64,000 bases of DNA from Melghirimyces profundicolus (GTDB taxonomy: Bacteria; Bacillota; Bacilli; Thermoactinomycetales; DSM-45169): contig NZ_QBKR01000008.1 in NCBI RefSeq assembly GCF_003054245.1, positions 62,001-126,000 on the forward strand, written 5' to 3'. Positions 1 through 8,536 of this stretch are shown here, piece by piece. The position numbers were made by a program, and so were the translations under genes. The notes below the pieces were generated by a model. That model ran no database searches. It was not told the DNA's origin and was given only the letters and a program-made list of their open reading frames with translations. Every line of letters begins with the position of its first letter. Positions within the stretch are counted from its first letter, which is position 1.

Positions 1-96
1 TTGCGAAAAAGTGAGCGGCTGCATTTACCCAAAGTCGCTATTTTGGGTAGACGCTTCCCCTTTTCTCGAAACGAACATGAAATCACAAAGGCTTCT
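1..96. repeat. Dispersed intergenic repeat, copy A
   Basis: Matches the 98-bp copy at 57659-57756: a GTGAGCGGC.GCATTTACCC block near the left side and a CTCGAAACGAACATGAAATC block near the right side, ending in a degenerate TCACAA end. It is possibly cut by the window edge. It lies downstream of the siderophore-binding lipoprotein gene. It has no coding capacity. Family membership is by eye. Confidence 0.7.
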
Positions 97-156
97 TGTG
101 GCAAAAGAAAAAATCAGGCGCCTCTTCGCCTGATTCTTACATTCGGTATATAAACG

Positions 157-1122
157 TCATTTTTTGGCCAGGTGTTTCTCCAGATCATCCAACATCTTAT
201 TGGCGCCCTGGATTCCGCCGGAGAGGTTCCAGTAAACATCGTTCACTTCATAAACCTTTCCTTCCTTCACCACGTCCAGCTTCTTGAAGAGGGGTTTGTT
301 CATCCATTCTTCCTTCAGCTTGGTGGCCTTTCCGTCCCCTTCTTCCATTGTCAGGACGAACATGACGTCCCCGTCCATCTCGGGAATCCGCTCTTCGGTC
401 ACTTCACTGGAGTGCTCCTCTTTGATCTGGGATTTCGGGCGCTTCAACCCCGCTTCTTTCACGATGGCATCCGGGAAGCCGTTGTGGTGAATCCGGACCA
501 GCCCCGGAAGGAACCGGATAATGGAGACCTTGGTGTCCAGTTTATCCCCCATCTTTTCCTGAAAGTCTGCGATCTTTTGGTCCCATTCCTTCAGCAGTTG
601 GTCAGCTTTTTCTTCTTTATTCAAAGCTTTGGCGTACAATTTGAAGTTGTCCTTCCAGACATGGCCGACCGTTTCGCTGTACACGGTGGGGGCGATGGCG
701 GACAGCTTGTCATAAATCTTTTCGTGACGGACTTTGCTGCCGAGGATCAGATCGGGCTTCAGTGCGGCGATCTTCTCCAGGTTGGGCTGGACTTCCTCGC
801 CCACCACTTCAACGCCCTTCATATCATCCTTGATGAAATCATACCAAGGGTCCCCGATCCAGGATTTGACCGCACCCACCGGCTTGATTCCGAGGGCCAG
901 CGCATTATCGACCCCGTCATTGGTCAACACAACGACCCGTTCGGGCGTTCCTTTGATCTTGGTTTCCCCCATCGCGTGTTGAATCACACGGGTTTTTTCG
1001 TTGTTGGCTTCCTGATCCCCGGAAGCGGATCCCCCGGTTGACGCACCGCTGCCACAACCGGCGGTAAACACCAGAAGCAACGCCAATCCGACCGCAAGCC
1101 AACTCTTCTTGGCAAAGCTCAT
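157..1122 (-). CDS. Ferric-siderophore ABC transporter substrate-binding lipoprotein
   Basis: A 321-aa extracytoplasmic receptor that should capture an iron-siderophore complex and pass it to the FecCD-type permeases encoded divergently. The start at 1122 follows a good GGAGGG site; an ATG 39 bases further up lacks one. Residues 1-25 form a lipoprotein signal, with hydrophobic stretch WLAVGLALLLVFTAG followed by Cys and a Ser/Gly-rich linker. The mature part has the two-lobed periplasmic-binding (BtuF/FecB) pattern, including PERVVVLTNDGVDNALALG near the start and KPDLILGS in the first lobe. Fur-type boxes fill the divergent promoter region, so iron repression is expected. Substrate identity cannot be read from sequence. 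Confidence 0.93.
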   Translation of the reverse strand: MSFAKKSWLAVGLALLLVFTAGCGSGASTGGSASGDQEANNEKTRVIQHAMGETKIKGTPERVVVLTNDGVDNALALGIKPVGAVKSWIGDPWYDFIKDDMKGVEVVGEEVQPNLEKIAALKPDLILGSKVRHEKIYDKLSAIAPTVYSETVGHVWKDNFKLYAKALNKEEKADQLLKEWDQKIADFQEKMGDKLDTKVSIIRFLPGLVRIHHNGFPDAIVKEAGLKRPKSQIKEEHSSEVTEERIPEMDGDVMFVLTMEEGDGKATKLKEEWMNKPLFKKLDVVKEGKVYEVNDVYWNLSGGIQGANKMLDDLEKHLAKK

Positions 1123-1145
1123 GGAATATACCCTCCGTTTCTCAT

Positions 1146-1258
1146 TGAAAACGATTTTCAATTACAGTCTTCATCTTAATCTCACAGCCAAAAAACTGTC
1201 AAGAACAAATTTGAAAATGATTATCATTTATTGACCCGTCATCTGATAATGATTATCA
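1146..1258. promoter_or_regulatory. Cluster of three Fur boxes in the divergent promoter
   Basis: Three 15-bp 7-1-7 sites lie between the lipoprotein and permease genes. TGATAATGATTATCA at 1244-1258 is a perfect Bacillus-type Fur box, TGAAAATGATTATCA at 1212-1226 has one mismatch, and TGAAAACGATTTTCA at 1146-1160 is a weaker match placed just upstream of the lipoprotein Shine-Dalgarno site. The spacing covers both divergent promoters, so one Fur-controlled region probably serves the whole uptake locus. Confidence 0.88.
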
Positions 1259-1312
1259 TACAAGTGAGTACCTTGGTTGCAACATGAAGTTACCGATGAC
1301 AGGAGATATCCC

Positions 1313-2374
1313 ATGCGCTCTCATCCACTACATACTCCTTTCCGCCTCACCTTCGGCTTGACTGCGGGTGTTCTTCTTCTGCTGACCGCTTTTATCGGCA
1401 GTATCAAATTGGGTTTGACCCGGGTGGATTGGCAAACCTTGTTGGAAGCTTTCCGGACTCCGGACCCAACCAAAGAGCAGCTGGTCGTCCGCTCCACACG
1501 GCTTCCCCGGGCGCTGATCGCCGTGTCCGTGGGAAGCAGCCTGGCGATGGCGGGAGCGTTGATGCAGGCATTGACGAGAAACCCTCTCGCCTCCCCGGGG
1601 ATCTTCGGCATTAACGCAGGAGCCGCTTTTTTTGTTGTGGCGGCCTCCGCTTTTTTCTCGGTATCTTCCTTCCAGGCTTACACCTGGATCGCGTTTTTCG
1701 GGGCGGCGATCAGCAGCCTGGTGGTCTATGGATTGGGCTCAACGGGCCGAAGCGGGCTGACTCCGCTGAAACTCACCTTGGCTGGAGCGGCGATCACCGC
1801 TTTTTTCGCCACCCTGACCCAGGGAGTGCTCGTCACAAACGAATCCACCTTGGATGAAGTGCTCTTCTGGTTGTCCGGATCGATTGTGGGGCGGGACTTG
1901 AGCGCCCTGGCGCAGGTCCTTCCTTTCATGGCGGTCGCCTGGATCCTCACCTTGGGAATTGCCCGCCCCATCACCACGCTGATGATGGGGGATAGTGTGG
2001 CCCGGGGGCTGGGTCAGAGAACCGGTTGGGTCAAATTCTTCGCCTCCCTCTGTGTGGTCCTGTTGGCCGGCAGTGCCGTGGCGGTGGCGGGGCCGATCGG
2101 AATGGCGGGACTGGTGGTCCCCCATGTCGCCCGGTATCTGGTGGGAAATGATTACCGATGGATGCTCCCCTACTGCGCGGTCCTCGGAGGGGCCTTTCTG
2201 CTCCTCGCCGACATCGGAGCCCGGTATCTGATCATGCCGGGGGGGCCGGTGGTCGAGCTCCTCTCCGGAACAGGGGCCCGCGTGCTCGCCGACGAAGTGC
2301 CCGTCGGTGTGATCACGGCGCTCATCGGAGTCCCCTTTTTCATCACCATCGCCCGAAGGAGCGTTTCGGAGTGA
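1313..2374 (+). CDS. FecCD-family iron-siderophore permease, first subunit
   Basis: A 353-aa polytopic membrane protein, normal length for BtuC/FecCD/FhuB-type permeases that form the heterodimeric channel of siderophore importers. The start at 1313 follows AGGAGA; a TTG 36 bases upstream has no ribosome site. Family signatures include RLPRALIAVSVGSSLAMAGA and NPLASPGIFGINAGA, and the ATPase-coupling stretch VAVAGPIGMAGLVVPHVAR in the second half. The gene ends by overlapping the GTG of the second permease, which suggests translational coupling and 1:1 assembly. Confidence 0.93.
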   Translation: MRSHPLHTPFRLTFGLTAGVLLLLTAFIGSIKLGLTRVDWQTLLEAFRTPDPTKEQLVVRSTRLPRALIAVSVGSSLAMAGALMQALTRNPLASPGIFGINAGAAFFVVAASAFFSVSSFQAYTWIAFFGAAISSLVVYGLGSTGRSGLTPLKLTLAGAAITAFFATLTQGVLVTNESTLDEVLFWLSGSIVGRDLSALAQVLPFMAVAWILTLGIARPITTLMMGDSVARGLGQRTGWVKFFASLCVVLLAGSAVAVAGPIGMAGLVVPHVARYLVGNDYRWMLPYCAVLGGAFLLLADIGARYLIMPGGPVVELLSGTGARVLADEVPVGVITALIGVPFFITIARRSVSE

Positions 2375-3411
2375 ACCAAAAAATCACCTTTCGAATCCCG
2401 TCCCTCGGCCTGTCGTTCATGATGGAGGCAGGCACCCTCCTGTGGATCACCATACTGGCCTTGGCGTGCGGGGCGGTGTTTGTAATCAGCATCGGGATCG
2501 GAGAGATGAACATCGCTCCCCCGGATGTGTTGAAAGCATTGTTCGGCCAAGGGAATCCCGCCGATGAGATGGTGATCACCACCCTTCGGCTGCCGCGGGT
2601 CCTGGCCGCCCTGTTGGTCGGAGTCGCCCTGGCGGTGGCCGGTGCCATTCTGCAGGGAGTGGTGAGAAACCCTCTCGCCTCCCCGGACATCATCGGCATC
2701 ACCGGCGGGGCCTCGGTGACAGCAGTCGCTTTCATCACCCTTTTTCACGACGCCGGAGCCCGGTGGCTTCCCGTCGCCGCCTTCGCCGGCGGCGCAATGG
2801 CCGCCTTGTTGATCTACACCCTGGCATGGAAAAAAGGGGTCTCTCCCTTCCGGCTGATCCTGATCGGAATCGGGGTCAACGCCGCCGCAGCGGGTTTGAC
2901 AACCCTTCTTCTGATCATCAGCCCGATTTACACGACCAGCCAGGCCGTGGTCTGGCTGACCGGCAGTGTATACGCCAGCTCCTGGAGCACGGTGTGGGCG
3001 ACGTTGATTCCGATCGCCGTCTTTCTCCCGCTTTCGCTTCTTTTTTCCCGTCATCTGAACGCTCAGGAGCTGGGAGACGCCCTGGCGACAGGCTTGGGCA
3101 GCCGCGTCCAACTCCACCGTCTTCTGCTGGTTTTGTTCAGCGTCGCCCTGGCCAGCACTGCGGTGGCGGCGGCGGGGCCGATCGGTTTTGTCGGTTTAAT
3201 GGCTCCCCACATCGCGCGTATGTTGACAGGTCCGTCACAAGGCCAGCTGCTGCCCGTCGCCGCCCTGACCGGAGCCCTCCTGGTGATGGTGGCGGACCTG
3301 ACGGCGCGCACCGCCTTCAGCCCCCTCGACTTGCCCGCGGGTCTGTTCACCGCTGTGTTGGGAGCTCCTTTCCTGATCGCTTTGATTTATCGGAGCGGGC
3401 GAACGGTCTGA
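2371..3411 (+). CDS. FecCD-family iron-siderophore permease, second subunit
   Basis: A 346-aa partner of the preceding permease. I place the start at GTG 2371, which overlaps the previous TGA by four bases (GTGA) and has AAGGAG upstream; the open frame extends about 210 bases further into the preceding gene but that part reads as shadow sequence. Conserved blocks are RLPRVLAALLVGVALAVAGA, NPLASPDIIGITGGA and VAAAGPIGFVGLMAPHIAR, the last being the loop that contacts the ATPase. Nine to ten hydrophobic segments are visible. Confidence 0.93.
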   Translation: MNQKITFRIPSLGLSFMMEAGTLLWITILALACGAVFVISIGIGEMNIAPPDVLKALFGQGNPADEMVITTLRLPRVLAALLVGVALAVAGAILQGVVRNPLASPDIIGITGGASVTAVAFITLFHDAGARWLPVAAFAGGAMAALLIYTLAWKKGVSPFRLILIGIGVNAAAAGLTTLLLIISPIYTTSQAVVWLTGSVYASSWSTVWATLIPIAVFLPLSLLFSRHLNAQELGDALATGLGSRVQLHRLLLVLFSVALASTAVAAAGPIGFVGLMAPHIARMLTGPSQGQLLPVAALTGALLVMVADLTARTAFSPLDLPAGLFTAVLGAPFLIALIYRSGRTV

Positions 3412-3449
3412 CCGGACCCGGTCCAATCTTGGTGGGAGGATGATCTTCG

Positions 3450-4274
3450 ATGAAACCGACCCTGGAAACTAAAAATCTCACTCTTGGTTACGGAAAAGAG
3501 CCTGTTATCGATGGTTTGGATCTCCGCATACCCAAAGGGAAGATCACCGTACTGGTGGGAGCCAACGGCTGCGGCAAGTCCACTCTTCTCCGGTCCCTGG
3601 CCCGATTGTTGAAACCGGAGAAGGGCTCCGTCCTGCTGAACGGAAAAGACCTCACCCGCCAATCCACCAAGAAAACGGCAAGAGAACTGGCCATTCTCCC
3701 CCAGGGACCGGTGGCCCCGGAAGGGCTGACCGTTCTTCAGCTGGTCAAGCAGGGCCGTTATCCGCATCAACACTGGTTCAACCAGTGGTCGCCGGAGGAT
3801 GAACGGTGCGTCCGCTGGGCCTTGGAAGTCACCCGGATGACGGAACTGGCCGACCGCCCCGTCGATTCCCTCTCCGGCGGGCAGCGTCAACGGGCCTGGA
3901 TCGCCATGACACTGGCCCAGGGAACCGACACCCTGCTCCTGGACGAACCCACCACCTACCTGGATATGACCCACCAAATCGAGATTCTGGACCTGCTTTT
4001 CGAACTGAACGAACGGGACAACCGGACGATCGTAATGGTCCTTCACGATCTCAACCAAGCCTGCCGCTACGCTCACCACATGGTTGCCGTTTACAACCGG
4101 GGCATCCACACTCAGGGGCCGCCGGAGGCGATTGTAACCGAACGGTTGGTAAAAGAAGTCTTCGGCCTGGATTGCGATGTCATTCCCGATCCGTTGTTCG
4201 GCACGCCCTTGTGTGTCCCCCACGGGAGAGGACGGCGGATTGCTCCACAACAAGCCACCGGAACGGGGGTTTGA
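3450..4274 (+). CDS. Iron-siderophore ABC transporter ATP-binding protein
   Basis: A 274-aa cytoplasmic ATPase that powers the importer. Walker A is GANGCGKST, the signature motif is [13 protein letters not shown], Walker B is TLLLDEP and the switch histidine lies in MVLHDLNQ. This is the FecE/FhuC class by length and by the preserved [11 protein letters not shown] segment. It starts 38 bases after the second permease with a GGAGG site and is followed after six bases by the FhuF-like gene, so it belongs to the same operon. Confidence 0.94.
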   Translation: MKPTLETKNLTLGYGKEPVIDGLDLRIPKGKITVLVGANGCGKSTLLRSLARLLKPEKGSVLLNGKDLTRQSTKKTARELAILPQGPVAPEGLTVLQLVKQGRYPHQHWFNQWSPEDERCVRWALEVTRMTELADRPVDSLSGGQRQRAWIAMTLAQGTDTLLLDEPTTYLDMTHQIEILDLLFELNERDNRTIVMVLHDLNQACRYAHHMVAVYNRGIHTQGPPEAIVTERLVKEVFGLDCDVIPDPLFGTPLCVPHGRGRRIAPQQATGTGV

Positions 4275-4280
4275 TCACCG

Positions 4281-5024
4281 ATGGCGATTCACACCCTGAA
4301 TCAAGAGAAAACGGCGGAGAATCCTGTTCCTTCGGTTCCGGACCTCCCGGTCCGCTCTCTCCTGCAACCGGATCTGAGGGATTCCCTCCTGCGGGCGTGG
4401 GGCGACAAAATCAGCGCCGACCATTCCGCCGTCGCCGCTTCCATGCTGGCCAAACGGTATCTGTCCGTCCTTCTGGCCGAGGGGCTTTACGCCATCACCC
4501 GGCGGAACGAGTGCCCGGATTACAGCCTGGGCAATCTTCGGCTTCGTTTCGGGAAAGGGTGGGACCTCACCCTCTCCCTCGGCGTCGATCAACGCTCCCG
4601 TCCCCCTTCGGGTGACCGGGACGTTTGGCGGAAGGAGGCCTTCCGCCACCTGTTCCGCGAAAACGTGACCCCGGTGCTGACTTCCCTCTCCGCCCATATT
4701 TCTCCGGCGATCCTGTGGGAGAGCGCCCGGGGTTATGTCACCCATCATTATGAGAAATGGTTGGCGGAGACGGAAGCCCCCGGGGAAAGGGAACAAATCC
4801 GGTCCGACCACTCCTTTTTGACGGAGGAGCGCAACCACCGGATCAGCGGTTCTCTTCCAAACCCCCTCTCCCTGCCCTTCCGCTTGTCTCCCGATCCCGA
4901 AAACCCCGGCAGAGAACTGCGCTTCAGGCGGACCTGCTGCCTGTATCACCGCCTCCCCGGCGCCCGTCCCTGCCCCACCTGCCCGGGGATCTGCGCACCC
5001 GGGAATCCGAAAAAGAGCAAATGA
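4281..5024 (+). CDS. FhuF-like siderophore-iron reductase, [2Fe-2S]
   Basis: A 247-aa protein predicted to release iron from imported ferric siderophore by reduction in the cytoplasm. The diagnostic feature is the C-terminal cysteine cluster CCLYHRLPGARPCPTCPG (Cys-Cys, ten residues, Cys-x-x-Cys), the [2Fe-2S] ligand pattern of FhuF-type ferric reductases. The rest shows only weak helical conservation, as is usual in this family. It is the last gene of the uptake operon, six bases after the ATPase gene and just before a terminator. Function is inferred from the cluster and context. Confidence 0.85.
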   Translation: MAIHTLNQEKTAENPVPSVPDLPVRSLLQPDLRDSLLRAWGDKISADHSAVAASMLAKRYLSVLLAEGLYAITRRNECPDYSLGNLRLRFGKGWDLTLSLGVDQRSRPPSGDRDVWRKEAFRHLFRENVTPVLTSLSAHISPAILWESARGYVTHHYEKWLAETEAPGEREQIRSDHSFLTEERNHRISGSLPNPLSLPFRLSPDPENPGRELRFRRTCCLYHRLPGARPCPTCPGICAPGNPKKSK

Positions 5025-5043
5025 AAAAAGTCAACCTCAAAAA

Positions 5044-5086
5044 GACTGAACCACTCCGGATCGCCGGGAGTCGGTTCAGTTTTTTA
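5044..5086 (+). terminator. Rho-independent terminator of the siderophore operon
   Basis: An ACTGAACC...GGTTCAGT stem with a GC-rich centre is followed by TTTTTTAATTG, 20 bases after the FhuF-like stop codon. Confidence 0.8.
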
Positions 5087-5180
5087 ATTGAAACCGTCTT
5101 GGAACATTTCGTTTGCATTTTCAAAATAATCGGCATTGTATAAAATAAAACCAAAAGCCGGAAGGAAGTGAACAACGGTT

Positions 5181-6518
5181 ATGGCACAAATGGAAACCTG
5201 CGAGATCGGAGAAGTTATAAGGAAAATCCGAAAAGAAAAAGGATTGAGGCTGGAAGATCTTTCGGACGAACATATTTCCCCCGCCACCATCAGCAACCTG
5301 GAACGGGGCATTCCCCATGTGAAAAAAGAAAAACTCCTTTATCTTCTTGAGAAATTGGACCTGTCCCTGAACCAATTGCCGGAATTGCTCATGGATGAAA
5401 AACAAAATCTGGCCCATGTTCGGTTTCAACTGGAAGCGATTGAATCGATGCAGCGTTTCAATCAGTTGGATCCAGCCTTGGACTCATTAAACGCTTTGGG
5501 TTTGGACGACGGTCACCCCTACGCCCCGACGATGTATTGGTTAAGAGGAGTCTGCTATATGTTTCAGAATAAAATCGAACGGGCTGAAAGGGAACTCTTC
5601 AGTGCGATTCGACTGTCCAGCCAAAGCAGCCAGGCAAAATGGGACAATATCGAATCCTACAGTTTTAATGATTTGGGCCTTTGCGCTTATAAACAAAACG
5701 ACTTACAAAAAGCACTAAAGTTCACCGGGAGCGGACTGGCATCCTTTGTTCCCGAAGGAAACCGGAAGGTCGTCAAATACATCCTGCTTCGAAATAAGGC
5801 AATCTATTTGGAGCGATTGGGTCGCACCGTGGACGCGTTGAATACCGTTCAGGACGTATGGAACGATCTCGCCCACATCGAACAATCGGAAACCCTTTTT
5901 ACCTTCTACTGGCTGCGGGGTGAATTGCTGCGTAAAAGCGGGGCGATTGACGAAGCCATTCAATATGCACGTAAAGGCATCGAGCTCGCCTCGTTGAACA
6001 GCTACTACAAAAGCGCTTTCGATCTTTGGTCACTCCTCGGCAGCTTATACACGGAAAAAAGTGCGTGGGATGAAGCGGAAACATGCTTCAATCTCGCCAT
6101 GAGTATGCCGAAAGAAATGGTATACACCAACCAGTACATAAACACCTGCACCAAGCTCGGGAATTTATATTTGTATAAAGGCGACTGGGAAAAAGCGGAG
6201 GAATATTTAAACTTGGCCATCCGGGAAGGAGAAGATTACACCTCCCCCACTTATTTAACAGATGCTGTTTTAATCAAAGGTCACTTTTATTACAAGCAAA
6301 AAAGGATCCGGAAAGCCATCGCTTCTTATCAAAGAGCCGTCGAATTGTCAAAAAAATTTCATTTTCCGGACAAAGAATACCAAGCCTGGTATCATCTCGC
6401 CAGGTGTTGGAAGGATATGGACGGGAAGGAATTTATGCACTCCACGGAGAATATGTTTATTGCGCAAGAAAAACTGACACAAAAAGAAAGGAGGGGGGAT
6501 CATTTTGAAATGGTTTAA
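5181..6518 (+). CDS. HTH-TPR transcriptional regulator, RRNPP type
   Basis: A 445-aa cytoplasmic regulator. Residues ~7-67 are an XRE-type helix-turn-helix (EVIRKIRKEKGLRLEDLS, then SPATISNLERG). The remainder is alpha-helical with tetratricopeptide repeats, clearest at ~240-270 (LRGELLRKSGAIDEAIQYA), ~278-309 (LGSLYTEKSAWDEAETCF), ~316-347 (LGNLYLYKGDWEKAEEYL) and ~354-386. This layout and length match peptide-responsive RRNPP receptors such as NprR and PlcR, where the TPR domain binds an imported pheromone. The 3' end overlaps by 14 bases a small gene for a secreted peptide, the typical cognate arrangement. The start at 5181 follows AAGGAAGTGA. Which family member it is cannot be settled by eye. 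Confidence 0.88.
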   Translation: MAQMETCEIGEVIRKIRKEKGLRLEDLSDEHISPATISNLERGIPHVKKEKLLYLLEKLDLSLNQLPELLMDEKQNLAHVRFQLEAIESMQRFNQLDPALDSLNALGLDDGHPYAPTMYWLRGVCYMFQNKIERAERELFSAIRLSSQSSQAKWDNIESYSFNDLGLCAYKQNDLQKALKFTGSGLASFVPEGNRKVVKYILLRNKAIYLERLGRTVDALNTVQDVWNDLAHIEQSETLFTFYWLRGELLRKSGAIDEAIQYARKGIELASLNSYYKSAFDLWSLLGSLYTEKSAWDEAETCFNLAMSMPKEMVYTNQYINTCTKLGNLYLYKGDWEKAEEYLNLAIREGEDYTSPTYLTDAVLIKGHFYYKQKRIRKAIASYQRAVELSKKFHFPDKEYQAWYHLARCWKDMDGKEFMHSTENMFIAQEKLTQKERRGDHFEMV

Positions 6519-6639
6519 AGCTCCGTTGGTTGCTGTCATTTTTTCCGTGCTGGCGTTCACAGCCTGGACAAGCCTTCCCCTGGAACACTCCGTCCAGCAA
6601 TCCGCCTCAAGTGACCGTTCCGGAGAACCGGGACACTAA
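6505..6639 (+). CDS. Candidate quorum-sensing pro-peptide (Phr/NprX-like)
   Basis: A 44-codon gene starting with TTG at 6505, placed after an excellent AAAGGAGGGGGG site inside the 3' end of the HTH-TPR regulator gene and overlapping it by 14 bases in another frame. The product has a basic N-terminus (MKWFK), a hydrophobic segment (APLVAVIFSVLAFTAW) and a short polar C-terminal tail ending DRSGEPGH. That is the structure of exported Phr/PapR/NprX precursors whose C-terminal piece is processed to a signalling oligopeptide. A terminator follows directly. The mature peptide cannot be delimited from sequence alone, and pheromone function is inferred from position and structure. Confidence 0.75.
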   Translation: MKWFKAPLVAVIFSVLAFTAWTSLPLEHSVQQSASSDRSGEPGH

Positions 6640-6668
6640 AAAGCCGGGGGTTTCCCGGCTTCTTTTTT
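6640..6668 (+). terminator. Terminator after the pro-peptide gene
   Basis: AAGCCGGG-GGTTT-CCCGGCTT hairpin followed by CTTTTTTG, starting directly at the pro-peptide stop codon. Confidence 0.88.
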
Positions 6669-6890
6669 GTCCGGCCCTTGCGTCCCCTTTCCGGCATCCA
6701 ACGTCAGCCTCAATTCCACTTCGATTTCCTCTGTTACCTCCGACGGGCCGGAATCTGCGTGGAGGTCCCTTTCTTTCTTCTCCTCAGCCTCTTCCGTTCG
6801 ATCGGATGGGCCTCCGTCCGATCTGCGAATCCACTTTCATTTTTTCCGTCGAAAGCGAAGCCAGCCGGGAGTACCCGGCTGGGTGATGGA

Positions 6891-7250
6891 TTACGGCTTG
6901 GGACCTGCCTTCTCCAACACGATCTCCAACCAACCTCTCAACTCCCGGACTTCCCGTTCCAGGCTTTCCAACCGGGCTTCCAGGTCCGGGGAGGGACGAT
7001 CGGGAGCTCCTCCGTTCCGGTTCAGCTTCCACCGCTGAAAGCGTTCGTAGAGAAGGAGGAGGCTGGGATCATTGACCACGGTGTCGATCAAGGCGTCCTC
7101 GAAGGTCTCCCGGTAGCCCGGCATCCCGTGGTCGCTTGCGTAGATGAGGTGTTTTTCCAGGAGACGGGGGATCTGTTCGTTATTCGGTCCGCCGCTCTGC
7201 CGGTAGAACGCCTCAATGCGTTCATCCATCGTCATTTTTTCATTCGCCAT
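6891..7250 (-). CDS. Hypothetical protein, C-terminal coiled coil
   Basis: A 119-aa protein I do not recognise. The start at 7250 follows GGGAG eight bases upstream; an in-frame ATG at 7265 lacks a ribosome site. The N-terminal two thirds look helical (DERIEAFYRQSGG, LLEKHLIYASDHGMPGY). The C-terminal ~35 residues have heptad spacing (LEARLESLEREVRELRGWLE), suggesting a short coiled coil and oligomerisation. It is the last gene of the DUF6230/DUF6114 cluster, 20 bases after the secreted HPr-like protein gene, so probably part of that operon. Confidence 0.7.
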   Translation of the reverse strand: MANEKMTMDERIEAFYRQSGGPNNEQIPRLLEKHLIYASDHGMPGYRETFEDALIDTVVNDPSLLLLYERFQRWKLNRNGGAPDRPSPDLEARLESLEREVRELRGWLEIVLEKAGPKP

Positions 7251-7270
7251 CTCATTCACTCCCATGGGAT

Positions 7271-8530
7271 TTATTCTTTCTCACCCAGAAAATCCGCCAG
7301 GGCGTCAACGGCCCGTTTCGCCTCCTTCCCTTCCGCCGACAGAATGATCTTCGTCCCGGAGGTGATGTTCAGGTTCAAAACCTCCGTCAGATTCTTGGCG
7401 TCCGCCTTTTGATCACCCCGCCGAACCGTAATCTCCGCCTCGTATCGATTGGCCTCCCTTACAAACGGAAGCGCCGAAAGGAGTCGACCGAGACCGCCCT
7501 TTAATGTTACAACCACTTCTTTCACCGTTTCCCCCGCTCCGCCGTCATCCATCCCCGGAATCTCACCGCCTCCGTCATCGGGAGGGAGAAGGGGCGGTTC
7601 AGCTGGCTGTGGTGATTTCGGGTCGGGCAGACGGGGTTCTGCAGGCGGTTCCGCCGGTTCGGGAATCGGCGTGCTCTTCGGCGGTTTCGTCGGTCCAGGC
7701 TCCTCCGAACCCGGCTCTTTCGATAAGTCTTCCCCCGACAATCGGCCCAGCGTCCCGTTGACGAGGTCCGTCAATCCTTTCAATCCTTGAACCTCGGGCA
7801 ACCGCTCCAGGTCGAAAACAGGGTCGTCGGACGCCAGGGAAACCTTTCCTTTCGTCTGTAAATCCATCTGCGGCATGCCGACGTGATCCGCATCCAGCCG
7901 CTCCACCTTCAAATAGACGTCGTAAAGAACAACGGAAGGAAGCGATTGATCCAGTTTTAACGGAGGTCCTTTCACTTTGAACCCCAAGGCGGTGGCATCG
8001 GCATCCAGGTTTTGGATCGATACGGGACCCGCGTCGCCGATCTCCGCCCCCCACGGCCCCGTCGGCGTCTTTTGTCCCGTGACCAATTTCATGCCATAGG
8101 CCTCCGCCCGCTTGGCGGAGAGGCGGATCGCCACTCGACCGGTCTCCGTCACCGTCAGGGAAGGGATCAGCCCTTGGATTTCAAGACGTTCGGCACGGAC
8201 GACGACCCCTTCCTCCGGAGCCGTCCGGGCAAGCGGTACGCTCAGCTTCTCATCCTCCGGGGAACCCGGCTTCTCCGTTGCCGCCTCATCCATTGCGGAA
8301 CTTTCCGCTTCCTCTTCCTTCGGAAGGGTCGTCTCCCCCTTCGAAGCCTCCTGCCCGGGAGACGGCTTCAGCACTCCGGGCATCCGAGGGTGCTCCGGTT
8401 GAGCCAGCACGCCCCCGTCCGCAAAAAACACCATCGAGCCACAGAATGTCAGGACCAGAATCCTCCCGGCGGTCCGGCGAAATGACGATGGCAAACTCTT
8501 CACCCCCTTGATCCACCCTTTTTCATTCAT
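7271..8530 (-). CDS. Secreted protein with Pro-rich linker and degenerate HPr/Crh-like C-terminal domain
   Basis: A 419-aa protein. Residues ~20-44 form an export signal (ILVLTFCGSMVFFADGGVLAQ). Residues ~105-245 are a beta-rich region with VVVRAERLEIQGL and VYLKVERLDADH repeats that recall the neighbouring DUF6230 protein. Residues ~265-335 are a Pro/Glu/Asp/Gly linker. Residues 336-419 align along their whole length with HPr/Crh: REANRY matches Crh QEANRF, and DAKNLTEVLNLNI matches NAKSIMGLMSLAV. The phosphorylatable His-15 motif (GLHARPA) is replaced by GLGRLLSA and Ser-46 by Asn, so this cannot be a normal phosphocarrier. It lies downstream of the DUF6114 gene with a 6-base gap. Function is unknown. 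Confidence 0.8.
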   Translation of the reverse strand: MNEKGWIKGVKSLPSSFRRTAGRILVLTFCGSMVFFADGGVLAQPEHPRMPGVLKPSPGQEASKGETTLPKEEEAESSAMDEAATEKPGSPEDEKLSVPLARTAPEEGVVVRAERLEIQGLIPSLTVTETGRVAIRLSAKRAEAYGMKLVTGQKTPTGPWGAEIGDAGPVSIQNLDADATALGFKVKGPPLKLDQSLPSVVLYDVYLKVERLDADHVGMPQMDLQTKGKVSLASDDPVFDLERLPEVQGLKGLTDLVNGTLGRLSGEDLSKEPGSEEPGPTKPPKSTPIPEPAEPPAEPRLPDPKSPQPAEPPLLPPDDGGGEIPGMDDGGAGETVKEVVVTLKGGLGRLLSALPFVREANRYEAEITVRRGDQKADAKNLTEVLNLNITSGTKIILSAEGKEAKRAVDALADFLGEKE

Positions 8531-8536
8531 TCCTTC

